NCBI GenBank assembly: GCA_037367355.1
Contig: CM074703.1
Location: 2,976,001 to 3,040,000, forward strand
Source of the DNA: Neoscytalidium dimidiatum
Lineage: Eukaryota > Ascomycota > Dothideomycetes > Botryosphaeriales > Botryosphaeriaceae
Length of the DNA: 64,000 nucleotides
Direction of reading: 5' to 3'
Shown: piece by piece, positions 32,788 through 46,399 of the stretch
Numbering within the stretch: the first letter of the stretch is position 1
How the letters are laid out: each line of letters begins with the position of its first letter
Notes under the pieces: model-generated
The model's input: only the letters and a program-made list of their open reading frames with translations
What the model was told of the DNA's origin: nothing
Databases searched by the model: none
Translations under genes and position numbers: made by a program

Positions 32788-34147
32788 GGCGCGGTGAAGC
32801 AACCCCTCCTCTCTCCGTCGTTGGTGCCCATTCCCCGCAGTCATCTTTTTGTTTTTGTTTTCGTTCCAGCCCCGCCCGTTGCGACGAGCCCCGTGTCGAG
32901 CTGTTGGCAAGGCACCATTGACGTTGCATGTCGGAGCCGCTGTGGAGCGGGGCAGAGAGTCGCGCAAAGGCGCGAGCAACACCGGCCCGTGGTTGCGGAG
33001 ATAAGCTATGGCGGGGAGCACAACGAAAAGCAGATAAAGAGAGGGGTTGGCGTAGGGCAGGGATTCGGGGGATGGTGTTGGCAAATCAAGCAAAGCACCA
33101 GCGTAAGCGCATCTTGAGCATCTGATCTGCCTTCCCGTCCCACGCCAGCCGTTTATTGTCGGCCTTGTGCGTGCGCCTTGCACGGATGGGAAAAAAGAAA
33201 GCATGGCTGTGCCTGTCAGAGGCGGCAGGTGCCCTGCATGCGAAGGGGGTGTGCGCGCTGTGATTCGCCCACCGCCTCTCTCCCTCCTCCATCTCTCCAG
33301 CGGCCCTTTGGCGATAATGCAAGCCGCGTGCTTACTTTCCTTCCCGCAACTCTTGCTCTTTGTCCAACGACGGCATATGCACCCGCGTCTCTCCCCCGCA
33401 AAAACACTAATCCAGATCCGAATCTGGGCCGGTCTCCGCGCGAAGAAGCTCGCTCGGTGCGTCGACCCTGCCTTCCTTTGTTTTGTATCCTTCGAGCGCC
33501 CACTTCTCAAGCCGGAGTAAATGGAGCAGCCGTGTCGCGTGTCGCATGAAGCCGCTCTGCTGGTCTGTGTGCGCCGCCAACGAGGGCGGCGTTTTGGATC
33601 TACCTCTACCCCGCTTTCCCATCAGCAGCAGCAGCACCAGCATCAGCACCAGCATCAGCCGCACAACCCCGCGACACCCTTTCCCCATCCATAGTCTCCA
33701 ACGAACAGACCACCACTCACGCGACCAAGGTTGCGCACAATATTGAATTCCCATGCAGCAAATGCAAGACGATCCGGTTTGAGACAGCATTGACTCGGCT
33801 CATGCTCTCTTCCCGCGTTGTTTTATTTTTCTTTCCCTGCTGCGGGAGATGTGCGGGGAGCGAAGGCATGCGGCTTCGTACCTGGATATCCTCCTCCCTC
33901 CCAAAACTTAAACGCTCCTGCGCTCAACGGCGGGCGGTGAGCCCCGAGAGCGACAGGAAGAGACAGCTCTGCATACCAAGGGTCCCTAGGGCTGCACGCA
34001 CAGTATCGGAAACCCCTCCCCCCTCTTCCGTTCTTATCTGCGCAAATGTGCCAGTGCTCACTTACCCTCTGTCCCTCAAGGCCCCAGGCCCCGGTCCCCA
34101 ACGGAACGTTGGAGCCGGAAGCTTGTCTGGGGTGATTGTCGGGCGGG

Positions 34148-34179
34148 GTGACGTAGCTACGTAACTACGTCACCACGTG
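34148..34179. promoter_or_regulatory. CRE/bZIP inverted repeat joined to an E-box
   Basis: GTGACGTAG (34148-34156) and CTACGTCAC (34165-34173) form perfect inverted arms around an 8-base centre. Each arm contains a TGACGT bZIP core. CACGTG (34174-34179), a bHLH E-box core, follows directly. Known-motif matches only; the target gene is uncertain. Confidence 0.4.
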
Positions 34180-35652
34180 AACCACATCCGCCCACCTTGT
34201 GTACGTACTCGCACAGCGATTTCACCTATTCCCTTCACCCATCGTGATATCCTTGGAGATGGTGTTTTCAGGCGGCTCAAGCTGCGAGGAAGCGGCCACG
34301 CGATGGCCCATCGGCGGTCCGAAGCGTGCCATCTGGCGAGGTCCGAAGCGCGCTGTCTCTCTCGCATCGCATCGAAGATCTCGTGGCATCGCATCTGTCG
34401 CGGCAGCCCATCGAAGATCTGCTTGTTTCGTCTCTCTTTCCCATCTTTCCCACCCCACCCGTTCCGCCCACCGCCCCCTCAACCCGGAAACCTTGAAACC
34501 TGCCGGCTGCCTAACGTTCAATCGAAAACCACTCCCGCAGAGGCAAAGGAAAAGGAACCCTAAGTCGCGGGCAACACAACTGAGGCCCCCGTCAAGCATC
34601 TTCCAGGCGAAAAAAAAAAAAATAACATCGTGGTCGCAAAACAACGCCCAACATGGAGATTCTGCCTCATATGATGTATCTTTTTTTTTCCCCCCATCTC
34701 TTTCCGATAATCCAGGTTCTACTTATTCATTTTAAGCTCGCGTTTCGTCTTTCATTGCCACCCCCTTCCAAAACGCGCGCGCCAACACACTCCTACATGC
34801 CACCCGCACCGCCTTTTTTCCTTTCCGCATCCTCCCTTCGCGTGTGATCTATATGGCAAAGTTATCTTCGCGCATCCGATTCTCCCCCCAGTCTTACACC
34901 GCCACCCGTCTCGAAGCACCTCGGAAGCTTCCCGAGACACAGACTATTGTTTTGTCTTCTGCAATCTCCTACATGTTTCCATTAGGGATGGTGGTGAACC
35001 TTGCATCTTGCAGTTTCCCATCTTTCGCTATGCCTCCCGAGTGGCTGAAGAAACGAAAAATTGGCTTCGAATCTGCTGCCGAAGCATCTCGTATCTTTTT
35101 ACCCATCCTTTTTATTTCCCTCAGGCAATAGATCTGACTTTACACGATTGCCATTTTCTGATTCCTCTGCAGAAATGGTTCTTCTCTCTTTCCTCCCAAC
35201 CATACGCTACGTGCCGCAGATGATGCACCGAAGGAAAAAAAAAGAAGAGAAGAGAGTATTAAAGTGAATCAATGTAGAAAAAAATTAAATTGAAAAAAAA
35301 AACTTCTTCACAAGCACATGGTCACTCCACAGGCGGCTCAGAACGGGAAAGGCGGTCAACCGCTGCCGCCGCCGCCGCCTTCGATCAGGGAAAGAAAGAA
35401 AAAAAAAAAAAGCGAGTGATTTGATTGCGTGCTACGTACGTCTCCTGCCTCCCCTCCCGCCTTCCTTCTGTTGAGTATTTCCCCCCTGAGATGCGAAAGC
35501 AGGGGGGCCTCGCACACGCGTGCGAGAGAAACAACGCAAACACCGCCAAGTCAGACGCCCTTCCCGGGGACGAAAGAGGGAGGGGGGGAAGCAGCGTGCG
35601 AGAGTGGCACGGAGTCGTGGCGATCAGGGTAGGGCGGATGGTGGGGGAAGGG

Positions 35653-35677
35653 AGGGGGGAGGGGGAGGGGGAGGGGA
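35653..35677 (+). promoter_or_regulatory. Tandem AGGGG (STRE-like) array
   Basis: AGGGG cores begin at 35653, 35660, 35666 and 35672, about 6 bases apart, in a G-run that could also form a quadruplex. AGGGG is the element bound by Msn2/4 and Seb1 proteins. The Seb1-like gene lies 10.7 kb downstream, so any link is speculative. Confidence 0.35.
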
Positions 35678-35900
35678 GACCAGGTGTGGGACGCGGGGCA
35701 CCCGCGAAGGCGCTCTCCCGCAGGTGGGTTTGAATCATGGTGCCGGCGGGGGGGGGTTAGGCAAATTGCGGTGGTTGAGGTACGGTGTCGCGAGCGACGC
35801 GCCCGGGCATCGCAGTTCGCAGGGAAGAACGAGGGAAGAGGCGGGCAGACGGGTCGGCGGGCAGAGGAAAAGAGAGATGGGCGAGACGGGTAGGCAGTGA

Positions 35901-35901
35901 A

Positions 35902-35934
<33 letters not shown>

Positions 35935-35935
35935 T
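35901..35935. repeat. (GA)n microsatellite
   Basis: Nearly pure GA repeat. A second shorter GA tract lies at 36052-36067. Confidence 0.85.
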
Positions 35936-37267
35936 GCAAGTTTGTATGGATTCGTCAAGGGGGTAGGGCATTCTGCCGCTAATGTGCGGGCAATGGCATC
36001 GCATCTTTTCTCTTCTTTGCTTTGTCTCGAGAGAACCATGGAGGAGGGCGACAGAGAGAGAGAGAGAGGTGGGAAGAACCATGGTGGAGAGGATGTGCTA
36101 ACGGTGACACTACGAGTGAGAGATACATACAGCCAAAGGGGCGAAATCCTCGCCTCCCAGAGTTGATGTTGCATCCTCTGACCATCCCCGAGCTCCCCGT
36201 TTTGCCTGTGTATACGTTCTGAGTGGCCCAGCGGCGCGCGAGGAACAACCCTGTACTTCGAGGCAAACGTTCCGATCGAATAAGGCGCGCCGCCGGAATC
36301 CCCGGTTACCGGGAAGCGGAGTCCAACTTCCAAGACTGATAAGCCGTGACTGTCCGTTCCCGGGCAGCGGAAATCATGAAGAGAAAATATGATGGGGGAA
36401 AATAAAAGGCGACCAACATGTCACCGGGATTTGCAACGCGGTATCGTCAAACGTACTACGGGACGTCTGGGATGGTGCTCTTTCGTCGAACTCGACGGCG
36501 TCCTGTCTACGCGCACAGTGTCTCTCAATCCTACGTCCGATGTTTGTCTCAACCTCCCCGCTAACGCGTTGAGGCGCTCGGGAAGGAATTGCATGATCCA
36601 CGCCTTCTGCATTACCGCAGTAGCACCACCACCGCGACCCGCGGCATCGCTTCCGCAAGAAAGCAGTATGGCAAAAGCATGTGTGGAAGGGAACTAAACC
36701 CAGCAAACCTCAACTCCCCCAACGGGCAATGCCGAGAAGCGAATGCGAAAGTGAATGCTCCTCTAGCCCGCTCGGGGGGAGCTCTAGCAGCGGGGGGGGG
36801 CAAAAGCCTGCCGGTCCATAGCCCGCGATCCTTCGGCAGCCGTTCTACCTTTCTAACGCTTCACTATGGCCACACGAAGGCGGTTCACGTTGCGAAATGG
36901 CGAAGCTCGCGTTGGGGCAACTGAAGTAGTCCGGGCGTGATTTGTCGCCAATCTCGCTCGAAATCCGCGTCCCAAATTACTGCTTCAACCGCCCATGAAT
37001 CATTGATGCACGACGGGCCTTCTCGCCACACCTACCTGTTGCCATACGAACCTTTTCCCCCTCGCCAATACGTACTCCTGCCCCGCGAGAGAGTGAGCAC
37101 CAACCACAACCCCATTGCCCGCAGCGCCCTCGCCACCCGCCCCCCCCCTCCATGCCTTTCCCCAATCCAGCAATCCCGCCAACAACCATCACACATGCAC
37201 GTCTCCCCCAATCTCGCCACCGAACGAATAGCAACAACAGGATCCGCAGCCACTGCTCTCATTTAAT

Positions 37268-37285
37268 AAAAAAAAAAAAAAAAAA
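37268..37285. repeat. Poly-A tract (18)
   Basis: Eighteen consecutive A bases in non-coding DNA. There are several similar shorter A or T tracts across 34.6-41.3 kb. Confidence 0.85.
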
Positions 37286-37876
37286 GGGTCCCCGGCAGCG
37301 TCCCAAAACTTTACAAGCCGTGTCGAGCCGAATGCGAAAGGCGGGGTGGCGTCCCATCCTTTACGCACGCATGCACACACACACCGTCCTCCTTCATGCA
37401 AGCCGGTGGCTTGGGAGGTTGATGGATGGGCTGCGGGTTTGCGCCAGCTGTGGCTTTTTCCGCTAAACGGTAGCGTCTCCTTCAACCACCGCGTTGTCTT
37501 GCCGTTCCCACCACCACCAAAGAGGTAAGACAGATGAAGCTCTCTTCTCCCTCCCTCCCCCCTCCAAGCCTCTAGTCTCGAATTTTTTTTTTTTTTAAAA
37601 AAGATGAACTCCACGATGCGTAGATCATTTCCCCACAATGACGCCGAGCCGTAGCGTGGAAAACGAGTAGCTGGGAGAACAGCAGTCCCAAAGTTCCCAA
37701 AAGAGAAGAGACGCGGTGACGTCAAGTCGGCAGTTCGGCGCGTCTGTGTACCGCCATACAACGTCAAACGATGCGGCGGAGGGGCTTGGTGTTGACTAAA
37801 CGAATGGAAGGGAGCGAATGCACCATCGTGACGTTCGTCTGTGGCACCTCACCAGCCCCGCCTCGCTTTGCTGATC

Positions 37877-37897
37877 CTCTCTCTCTCTCTCTCTCTC
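37877..37897. repeat. (CT)n microsatellite
   Basis: About ten CT copies in the gene desert. Confidence 0.85.
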
Positions 37898-40800
37898 CCC
37901 CTCAATCCCCGAAAGCACGGCTACTGGGATCCCCAAGAAAAGGGGAGAGCAGGAGACGCAGGGCCACAGCAGCAATGGTGGTGTGCATAAAAGAGGGGCT
38001 CTCTCTCCATCAGCCGCGTGGTGGAGTGGTGCAGCGGAAGCACTCCCGCACAGTACGCGAGAAGGGAAGGCTAGACCGCGGTCTGCTCAGCCGACCCCAC
38101 TAATAAACTTGCGTGAAAGTTGTCTGATCGCCGAGGAATGTGGGAAAGGAGAAGGGCAAAATAAACAAAAAAAAAAGAAAATATAGACGGGTGGTTGCTG
38201 GATGTGGGAACGATTGCGGGTTTTGGTTGGGGATAGGGCCGAAAACAACAAGCATCTTTCTCTCCTCTCCTCCTCTCTCCGTGCATCCTCTAGTTGAAAA
38301 GTTACGCGCAAGGACGCCGGCCGGGCGAGGCAGAGTGGTGGCAGCACCGGCCGGCAGGAAGCATCCGTTCCATCCCCCCGGCCAGGATGGCGTTGAAGCC
38401 GCGTTCAAGCGTGCATTAGCGCTGGCGTTTGGTGGGCGAAGGCCGTGAGCTAAGGCTGGCGGGCTGGCGACTGTCACTCTACCTGCTGACGAACGCCTGT
38501 TCGTTATTCCCTTGTCTCTTGTCTATCCCCATTAGCGGCGGCCGCTCCGACAACAGACAAATGAAAGACGTGAGGCTAAGCCGCGAGGGCGAAGGAAGAG
38601 CGGCCTTTCGGATAGCGGCAAGAGGAGCCAAAGAGAGAGAAAAAAAAAAAGAAAAACCATTAAACGCGCGACGGTTTTGCCTTGGAGGCTTATCCTCAAC
38701 TCCTCATCCAATCACGATGCCCATGCACGCATCTTGCTCGTACGGCTCCCGGAAGCATGCCCTTGCCCGCCGCACTATTCGAACCGCAGTCTTGCGCATG
38801 TTCCTCGGCGAATCCGCGTCTTGGGCAAACAAGCTGACTTGCGGGGAAAGCAATTGGCAAGGATTGGGCGGAAGTGTAACAGTCAGGACGTAGTCATAAT
38901 GAACGAAGCGTTCACCAACGGCAGTCCAGAGGGCAGGAAAAGGTGATTAACGGAAATGGGAGAAAGGGTCTCGGTGGCGGCGCTGGCATCAGTTCGGATG
39001 TGCCGCTTGTGCCGCCCTCTGCGTGTGAAGGGGCCCTGAATCCCGGGCTGCCCTACACACCGCGCGACATTACCCTGGCCCTGCCCTGTCAGCCTGCGCC
39101 TTGCCGGCCGTGTGGTGTGGCCTTCATGTGGCGCTCGGCCGGCGGGCATTTGCAAACTGTGGGACTATCTGAAGCCCTCCCCCAGCCTATTTCTTTTTTT
39201 TCTCTGCTCTTCCACTATCGTCGTATTGCCCCGCAGAACAGAAGGAGAGAGAACAGCTGCGTGTATGAATAGAGGGCAGGAGCGTCCGGAAGGAACCGTT
39301 CCTGAAGGCGACCGAGACAGAAAAGAGAAGCGGAGAATACGAAGCGCTATTGAAGAAACGGGGAGGGGCGCGGGCGGGCGTGAGCGGCAGAAGGCGCAGG
39401 AAGGTCGCGGATGTGGAAGGGCTGATTCAGGAGCGCTAAACCCTATGATTGCGCGAGTCAGGGGCCCGCCCGCGCGCTGAGCGCCGCAACGATAGCAGCG
39501 ACGAGAAGCATCAGGGAAGGGGAGAGAAAAGAAAATCGTGTTGTGCGGATGACGGTGCAGAATTTCCCCACCACCCGCATCCATCCCTGAGGACGTGGAT
39601 GAGAGGCTAATGACTAAGGGCGGAGAGAGAAAGAGAGGGGCAAGGCGGACAAGAAAGGGGAGCGAGGGAAGCACGAGTGGATGGTAGTGCGCGAGGTCGG
39701 GGTTCAGGGATCGGTGGGTTGCGAATGCGGGCGCAGAGCCGGGGCCGGGGATGAGGCGGGACGCTGGAGACAGAACCGCTCGCTGTTGATGCGGATGGTC
39801 GAAGGGCGCGAAGGCCAGCCCAGCCGCCGACTGCGATGCCCGTCGAAAAGACGTGGCCGCCGAGTGACTGCTGCACCGCCGTCCCCACCAAGTCTTGGTG
39901 CTCGGCGGCACAGTCACAGTCGAGCGCAGGGTCACACCATACAACAACACGTCGGGATATGGCAAGTTCCATTTGCGGGAGAGGATTCCGTCCCAAACAT
40001 TGGAGAGGGAGGAGAGAGAGAGAGAGGGAGGGGGGGCTGGCGCTGCTACGCGGGGCCGCCGCCCCGCAAGTCTCTTCACTACGCCTTGCGTCGTCAACGA
40101 CGTCGGATGCTTCTCTTGCTACGCTCACCACACTCTAGCCGACACGCCGTCTCGCCCGTAACCACGACGACGTGGCTGGCTAGCCGGTGGAGTCGCAGGT
40201 AGACGACAACAGGAAACTCGCCGACGATGACTCGATCGGCCGCGCGCGCTGCCCAACAGCCTACGAGACGCCTCCGAAACATGCGAGATCGCGATCTGTG
40301 ATTCTTGTTCAGCATGTCGCGGAACGAATTCCATAGCGCCGCCAGATCAGCCCCGCCGGCGCGGAACTCCCAGCTGCCCGAGTGTTCGCCTTGGCGCCAG
40401 CTGGGCAGAGCGCGGCTGAGTTGCGAGTCGTCCGATGAGACCATGAAGCGCGGAGGCGGCTCGCAGCAGCACCACCACCACCACTGCGCGAGCGCCATCA
40501 CAGGCAGACGGACGCACCTCCGCCACCAACACGCGAGGGGCGGACCAGCAATCGCTCGCTCGCCCTTCGGCCTTTTGGCGCCGCCCTGGCCGGCCAGGAG
40601 TCTCTAAAGCCCGCGGCGCCGATAAAAAAAAAAAAAAACCTCGAACCCTTATTTTCTGTGCTGCACAGCTAGGGGATCACCACGTCGGCTTACCGTTTTC
40701 GGAATTTCGATCGACTCGGCCACCCCTTGAGCCACGGCTCCCTATGCCTCTTCAGCTCGCAAGCATCCCGCCGGCGGGGCGACAATAGTAATAATCACAG

Positions 40801-43800
40801 CCAAGCGGCCAGTCAGCACAACCGTCCGCGCGGATGAGCCTGAAGCGAGCACCCACCGCCCAGCACAACGCGACGGGCAGCCCGGCCGCGCCCAGCGCTT
40901 GCTCTACCCTGCCCTGCTTCTGTGACGGGATCGCGCGAAGGGCAGCCTGGCCGTTGAGCTGCCCCGGAAGGATGCGATCGTATGATCATGAACTGGTAGC
41001 AATGCCTCTCTTCAATCTTCCCAGGACTCGGAGCCGAGTCCGGACGAGCGCCCCGGCACGTCGCTGGCTGAACCTCAGCCCTGACGGTTCCTGGAACCCG
41101 ATACTTAGCCTTTTCCGCGCCACAGCGCCCTGGCTGCTTGTACTTCACTGGCATGGTCTCCTTTATCGATTTCGCTGTCGGCCCTCGTCCACTTTTATCG
41201 CGGCTTACGCGTAGGCCCGATAACCATACATCGAAACCTTTTTCTTTTTTTTTTGCCCTGTGAATGAGCGATTGCCGGCGTCATCCTACCCTGGCGACAG
41301 CAAGCGAGCCTGTCGGATGCCTGCATTCCAACGGCCGCGGGAAATAACACACGGTCAGGGTCTGCTGATGTGCCGTAAGCACGGCAGCCGAAGGGGGAAT
41401 GGGTAGCATGTAAGAACAGAGGAATAAACGGGGGCGTGGTCGCATCCTGCACATGCTGTGCACCGCCAGCGAGTCTTCTTCAAGCGCCCGGCCCCCGGTT
41501 TTAATTGTGCACGGCCTGCGCGAAAGTCGGCGAATGGGCGGCCTCGAAGAACAGCGAAGCCTGCATGTGCCGGACGGGATATCCGTCGCCGCGACCTTTC
41601 GCACGTGCTGAAGGAGGGGACCCTGTATCGAGAGCTGACTCATGAGGGTGCGAAATCTGAGAGCGAAAAGTCGTATCTTTGATCGAATCTTGCTGTTGCT
41701 GCTTGAGGGGTTTTTCTCGTTCGCTGTGCGGAGATCCGGACACACAAAGAAACGGGGATGATGCAGGCGTGACCGTCCGACCAGGGGGCCCATTCGCTGC
41801 CTCGGTGAGCTGGGCATGCTTTGTAAACCCGTTGGGCGTCTGCTTCCGGCTGTCTCCTGATGAGTTGGCCGTTCCGATGAGGAGTCGCTGATGAATTGTC
41901 TCCAGGGATTTCGCGAAACGTGGTGAGCATGTGCGGTGTGGATGGGCCCCTCTGTGCGGTGTGTGTGCCTGCTACGAGCCCGTCGCCGGTGCAGCAGCCC
42001 ATACGTCGCAACAACTGCCCGGTCCCTGGTATAGGCATCCGGGGCCGTAGCCCGCTGCGCATTTCGCCTCGCTGCTGGCCGGCGAGGCGCCGGAAACCTA
42101 CGCCAACCGATCTCCCGAGCGCTGCGCCTGCCAAGCCCGGCTGGCGCAGGGAGACGCCTGGTGGGCCCAGGCCAAGGTAAGCTGCACCGAGGGGAAAAAG
42201 GCAGAAGATGATCGTATGCATTGCTGTGCACGACTCCAGCCGAACAGGCGATCAAGGTTCCCCGTAAAACAGGCGAAAGCATGCGCGCGCGCCTTGTGCA
42301 AGAAAACTCAAATCCCAAGGTAACGCAACAGGCGCAGTGGTCGGCGGTTGCAAGCTGCCTGTCCACGCACAGTCAGTGGCGATCGACGCAGCCGTCCGTC
42401 TTTGACGCCCGTTGGCCATGGCCTTCCCGGCTAGCGCACGGGCAACTGCATGCTTAAAAAAAGTGTGGCCGTGGCAGGCAGCAGGTAGCATGTACGGGAG
42501 AACGTAGCAAACGTCCGCCCGCTTTCAATCGGGAACAGGTACGTCTGCGGAAGATCGAGTTGTGGAAAAAAGCGATGGAACTTTCTCGTCGAAAGTGCGC
42601 CATTACGCGACCGGTCGTTGTGGTTTTCGCTGCCCGCGCCGTTTGCGATGCGAAGGAGGCTTGACGTTTGCATTCTCACCTCGATACCAGGCGCCGTGGC
42701 AGATACTTGTGGGGTCCTCAATCCCTCTCCGCACGGAAAGGCCTCGCCCCCTTCCCAAGACGGTGCATATGGCATTTCATACCGTCGCGCAGTCGTGCAT
42801 TGCTTCGGCTCTATTGCCCGTCGAAAACTAAGCGAGCTTGATGTCAGCATGAAAACAACCTCCTCCCGCGTCGACTCTTCGTGAAGATTTCAGAAAGGCC
42901 TGCATCATGCCTCATCTCCGCTCCCGTCAACATGTGCCTCCTGCCGCGTGGGCCCATGGGGAATCTTCCAATTGGCCATTGCGCGAAACGGTTATCGTTT
43001 GGTTGGGCGATGATGCAAAATATGTATAATTGCAACCGCGATGCTTGGGGGCCTGGAGATTTTGTGGAAACGGCTCCGTCTGCTCGAATGTCGTGGGAGA
43101 ATTCGCAAACGGCATGATCATCTTGGCCAATGCGGGGATGACAACGGCGTCTCCCGCACGAGGTTTTGGCACACATAGGGCCCGCGGGAGAGAAGCGAAT
43201 GGCGGAAAAGACTCCGAGAACAGTCCGCTACAGTCGCCGCCGTGCCGGCACACAGTCACCAAGCAGGGCTATTTTTGGTCCCTGCAGCAGCTGCTTTCCC
43301 CATTTCGTGCACAGGAGGCTGATTGACCAGGACCCTGAGGTCTCGGGCGTGCATTGTTCACTCGCTACCAGCAGCTCGCAACATTCTTCGACGCCGGATG
43401 CAAATTTTCGTTCGCTTCTTCGCGGGCTGCGACTGCTGCCGTCATCGCGCGATACATATCTACGTCATAGTGACCGAGAGTTCCCCATCACGACGGCGCA
43501 TGACACGTGCTAGCGGTGGGCAAGCCGGCGGCGCCGCTGTGGCTGGTGCTGTAGGAGAACGCGCCGGTGGAGCCAAGACCTGAATACGGCAGGATGAGGC
43601 GGACTAGGACGCGATCGAGCAGGCGTTCCTGACTTAAATCGCCATGATGCACGCTCGCGATGTTCAGGGTCCTCATCCCACACCGGCCGCCGTGACAGCA
43701 ATCTCATCACCGCGTCCGGCGAGTGCGTGGCAGCCGTTTCGGCGCCGACAGCATCCCTCAGGCAGCCGAATGGGGAAAGCCGAGCTCCGTCTCTCGTGAT

Positions 43801-45387
43801 ATCTTGGACCAAGTTGTCACCGCTCCTCCAGCTCCGCTTCTCGAAACAGGGAAGCAGCACCATCGAAACCCGGCTTCATCTCCGGATCTCCAAGCACACG
43901 TTCCACGGGCGCGTTCGAAGTGTTCTGGACTCGCGCATACTAACCGCAATTTCCCTAAAGCAGTAGGTCGCGCGGCAGCTGTGGCGGTCTATATGGATAT
44001 GCTAGCCGGCATTGGGAATTCTGGGGGGACGAGCATGGCAGCTGCACAATGCGTGGCCCTGTCAGATTGGTAGAGTTTCCGATCTGAGAGGCCGCGCTCG
44101 CTTGGAGGCGTCGCACTGCGCATCAAACCCACGTGCACAGGCGCGGAGATGAGAGCGCGTGCGCTCGCCTTGGGATCACAATGACGACGGGCCTTGGTGG
44201 GTGCAAGCGTAGCGTACGTACACAGCACTCCAGAGACGCCGGAGGGACGAGCGCGCCGCACAACGTGCCAGCGTCGCGGACGGGAATCCGGGAGTGCGAT
44301 CTGCGTCAGGCGCGCCGGACGGAGTCAGTCTGGGGCGGTGCGAAGTTTCCTGAAGCGTCCAGGCGGCGAGAGTGGGCGCGCGAAAGGGCGGATCGCAGGC
44401 GGCGGCGGGCAGCGGGCAGCGGGAGCAGGAGTGGCAGCTCTCGTGCTGCGCGCGCAGAGCCTCGCAGTGGAGCCCGACGGCGGTGGAGAGGAGGGCCAAG
44501 GGCCAGGACCAGGGCAGCAGCAGGCGCAAATCCCGGTGCAGGGCGCACTTCCACGGCGTTCCGGCGGCGGTGACCCAGGCGAGCGGATACAGACCCTGAG
44601 AGGGCGGTGGCCCGAGTGCAGTCGGCTTTTCTGTGCTACGTCATACCGGCGCAACGCAGCGGGCGTTTGCCCTGCATCGCACGTCGAGGCTCTCGTAGCG
44701 CAGGAGACCACAGCAGCGCGGACGGAGGCCAATGGAGCGGTTAGGGGCAGTCGTCTCGGCGGGCGCGCTACCTGAGCAGCGTCGTTTCGCAAGCTGGCGC
44801 CCAACTGTGCTGGCGACTCGATGTACGATCAGATCGGAGATCCAGAAGGCGGGTGGATTAATGAAGGCGGGCGCGGTGCGGCGGGCGGGCAGCCATTGGC
44901 GCGTGGGCTGGGGGGTGCGTGGGAGGGCAGGGCAGGGCAGGGCGGCGCGGCGGCAGGCCCTGCGGCGGCCGTCAGTCAGGAGCGCGGCAGCTGGATCGTC
45001 GGGGGAGCAAGTATCAGAGAGCGAGGAGAGGTCGATTGCGGCCAGGAGATCGAGAAATATAGGGAAGATCTAGAATCCAGGGCAGCTAACCGCACGGGGC
45101 ATGGTGCGCGCAGGGGCACGGCAGCCGGTGAGGCACTCTGGAGCGAGGGCAGCGCGACCCAGGCTGGGGTGCTGAACCCTGCCGCCGCGAAGCCCTGTGA
45201 TGTAATCATGGCCAACGGCGTTTGGCGCCGGAAGCTGCCTGCCTGCCGCAGGAGCTGCTCTCTCAGCACCGCAGCGCGCCTGAACTGAACTCACGATGCG
45301 CTCACGCCCGCTGCACGACTCGGCGGCGCCCGTGTTGACTCGACGCGCCCCGAGTCCCCAGTCCACAGCCTCCACACGGCGGCCTAC

Positions 45388-45413
45388 CTGCCTGCCTGCC
45401 TGCCTGCTGCCTG
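45388..45413. repeat. (CTGC)n microsatellite
   Basis: Six near-perfect CCTG/CTGC tetranucleotide copies in very GC-rich DNA, about 1 kb upstream of the zinc-finger gene. Confidence 0.8.
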
Positions 45414-46399
45414 CGAGCCTCGGCCTTCGCAGCGCGCGCATCGCGCTCGCTGGACAGCGCACGCCGCCATGGCCGCGCGCAGGCTGCCGACACGCCGCAA
45501 GCAAGGAGCAGCGCGCCCGCGCGGCGACACAGGCTGCGCTCGTGGGCGGGCGAGCCGCACGACGGGGTGGGGCGCGAGGCACACGTCTCGAGAGATTGGA
45601 CGGCATCGATCGATCGATGCGCCAGCTGGTGTCAAGGGATGCGCTGCCCGAGCTAGAGTCGTGCCGGGCTGCGCGGAGAGAGGCTGCGCGAGCCGAAAGC
45701 GGCCGCTGCGCGCGCCCTCGAGCAGCTGCGCGCGGCCACGCCTTGTTGCTGCCGGCGCGCGGTGGTGCGCCCGGGGGAGGGCTCGTCGCCCGCGGCGGGC
45801 AGTGGGCAGCGAGGTGGGCAGCCCGGCAGCGCGGGGAGGGCGGCCGGGGGCGCGCGCGCAGCGTTCAAGGGACGAAGGGCCTGCGAGATCCACGCGAGCC
45901 GTGGCTTTGCGTGGGGCGCTAGCCGGCTTGGATAGCGTCTTGAGTATGCCATTCTGATGCGCTTTGCGAAAGCCCATATGCGACCCTGGGTCAATCGCAC
46001 AGAACCCTGCTCGATGCGCGCCCTGGATGCGCGCCTGCGCTTCCCTGCCCTTCTCCATCTGCGCCATAAGAAGCCTCTGCTCGCCCACGTCTCTCGTGTC
46101 CCCGTCCCAAGACAGCAACTGCCAAACCACAACGCCTCCAGCCTTCACCCACACCTTCCGCTCTCTCACAGCCTCTACCCGCAGCTCGTCGCCCTCTATC
46201 CACGGCACGAGCGCATTCCCTCACCATCCCAACCACCTAGCCCAGCTCAACGCCGACGCTGTCCGCCAGCCCACGCCCGTGTTGCTGCAGAGACCAGGCG
46301 CGCTCTTTCCCACAACCACGTCACCGCTCCCCAAGCGCCTTTCCGCTGCTCGGGTCGCCCCGCTTATCCGCACACCGTTACCGCCATACATCGCAAATC

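Larger units (their letters stand above)
31758..46399. other. 14.6-kb gene desert upstream of the C2H2 regulator
   Basis: I find no convincing gene on either strand. The DNA is GC-rich, with many homopolymer and CT/GA tracts. Open frames of up to 361 codons (for example 41281-42366 and 32707-33510 on the minus strand) have Arg/Pro/Ser-dominated composition expected of non-coding GC-rich DNA, and no domain. The region can hold the far-upstream control sequence and leader of the zinc-finger gene at 46400, whose immediate 400 bases are CT-rich like a fungal leader. Repeats and motifs are listed separately. Confidence 0.5.

Noticed and set aside
32707..33510. 267-codon minus-strand frame
   Set aside because: It spans a poly-C tract, has no recognisable motif and is matched by several overlapping frames.
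41281..42366. 361-codon minus-strand frame in the desert
   Set aside because: Composition is Arg/Pro/Ser/His-dominated, as expected for GC-rich non-coding DNA, with no domain and overlapping frames of similar quality.
44133..46208. Cluster of long overlapping frames on both strands near 44-46 kb
   Set aside because: Very high GC content removes stop codons; the frames overlap each other in all directions and encode Arg/Ala/Gly-rich nonsense.
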